Source: UBA6183 sp034676125
GTDB taxonomy: Bacteria; Bacteroidota; Bacteroidia; UKL13-3
Assembly: GCA_034676125.1 (NCBI GenBank)
Contig: JAUCCO010000080.1
Span: 1 to 15,526, forward strand
Length of the DNA: 15,526 bases
Direction: 5' to 3'
Part shown: positions 15,290-15,526 of the stretch, one piece after another
Layout: each line of letters starts with the position of its first letter
Numbering within the stretch: the stretch's first letter is position 1
The notes under the pieces: generated by a model
Told to the model about the DNA's origin: nothing
Databases searched by the model: none
The model's input: only the letters and a program-made list of their open reading frames with translations
Position numbers and translations under genes: made by a program

Positions 15290-15526
15290 ATGAGAAAAAT
15301 ATTGGACTTTACTTATACCTGCTTATTAGCGGCATTTTTAACAGGATGTTGCCCAGGCGTTGATTGTACTAAATATGATGAGAATAATAATTTGGCACTC
15401 ATGCTAAATTTCGACTCAACCCGAAATGGTTTTAAATTAAACGAAGCCGACTCAACATATATTATTGTTTTTGGAGTAATGGACAAAAAAGTTGGTATTT
15501 CGGAGACCATATGTTCAAGTGGACAT
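15290..15526 (+). CDS. Putative lipoprotein (partial, C-terminus beyond right edge)
   Basis: Seventy-nine residues are visible from the ATG at 15290, and the frame stays open to the edge. The N-terminus is a short lipoprotein signal: MRKILDF, a hydrophobic stretch YTCLLAAFL, then lipobox FLTGC with the lipidated Cys at residue 20, followed by CPGVDC. The following part (NLALMLNFDSTRNGF, STYIIVFGVMD) looks like a beta-sandwich domain, with no recognised family. Other cysteines at 21, 26 and 75 could matter in the periplasm. It is divergent from sodA. Function is unknown. The coding call rests on the clean signal peptide and long open frame with a plausible composition; the start is well defined by the signal. 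Confidence 0.78.
   Translation, partial: MRKILDFTYTCLLAAFLTGCCPGVDCTKYDENNNLALMLNFDSTRNGFKLNEADSTYIIVFGVMDKKVGISETICSSGH

Overview
The window is AT-rich chromosomal DNA from a member of the Bacteroidota. Four things support this: a CarboxypepD_reg-type TonB-dependent receptor, a DUF4270 lipoprotein, the conserved block of panC divergent to a short glycogen-synthase-like gene followed by DUF4270 and glmS, and several TAnnTTTG-like -7 promoter elements. I cannot place it reliably below phylum. It reads as core or housekeeping chromosome. I see no insertion sequences, phage genes, CRISPR, tRNA or rRNA.

Layout. Positions 1-1138 (minus) hold the N-terminal part of a TonB-dependent receptor that runs off the left edge. 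Next on the minus strand are an APC-family cationic amino-acid permease (1312-2991), a 46-residue one-helix Cys/His peptide resembling FeoB-associated proteins (3044-3184), and a stand-alone homocysteine-binding module of methionine synthase (3241-4248). Divergent from metH is a DEAD-box RNA helicase (4385-6376) with a DbpA-type RNA-binding domain and a long RGG tail. It ends in a strong terminator. A second terminator faces it and closes a minus-strand pair, panC then lutB (8815 down to 6566).

Divergent from panC is a plus-strand run: a one-domain GT5/glycogen-synthase-like protein, a DUF4270 lipoprotein overlapping it by 29 nt, a type I-beta DAHP synthase, and glmS. Gaps are 4 and 12 nt, and a terminator follows glmS. 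The minus-strand pair sodA then an unknown 98-residue protein comes next, with a terminator-like hairpin between them. A lipoprotein gene on the plus strand is cut by the right edge.

How the genes relate. Precursor supply is a common thread: GlmS makes glucosamine-6-phosphate for the envelope, DAHP synthase opens the shikimate pathway, PanC makes pantothenate for CoA, and the MetH module works in methionine/one-carbon metabolism. The receptor, DUF4270 protein and edge lipoprotein are envelope proteins. I did not find a clearly new multi-gene system. The most interesting leads are the active-site-degenerate GT5-like protein tied to DUF4270 and glmS, the split MetH without its partner, an isolated lutB behind panC, the repeat-built RGG tail, and two short perfect dyads at divergent promoters.
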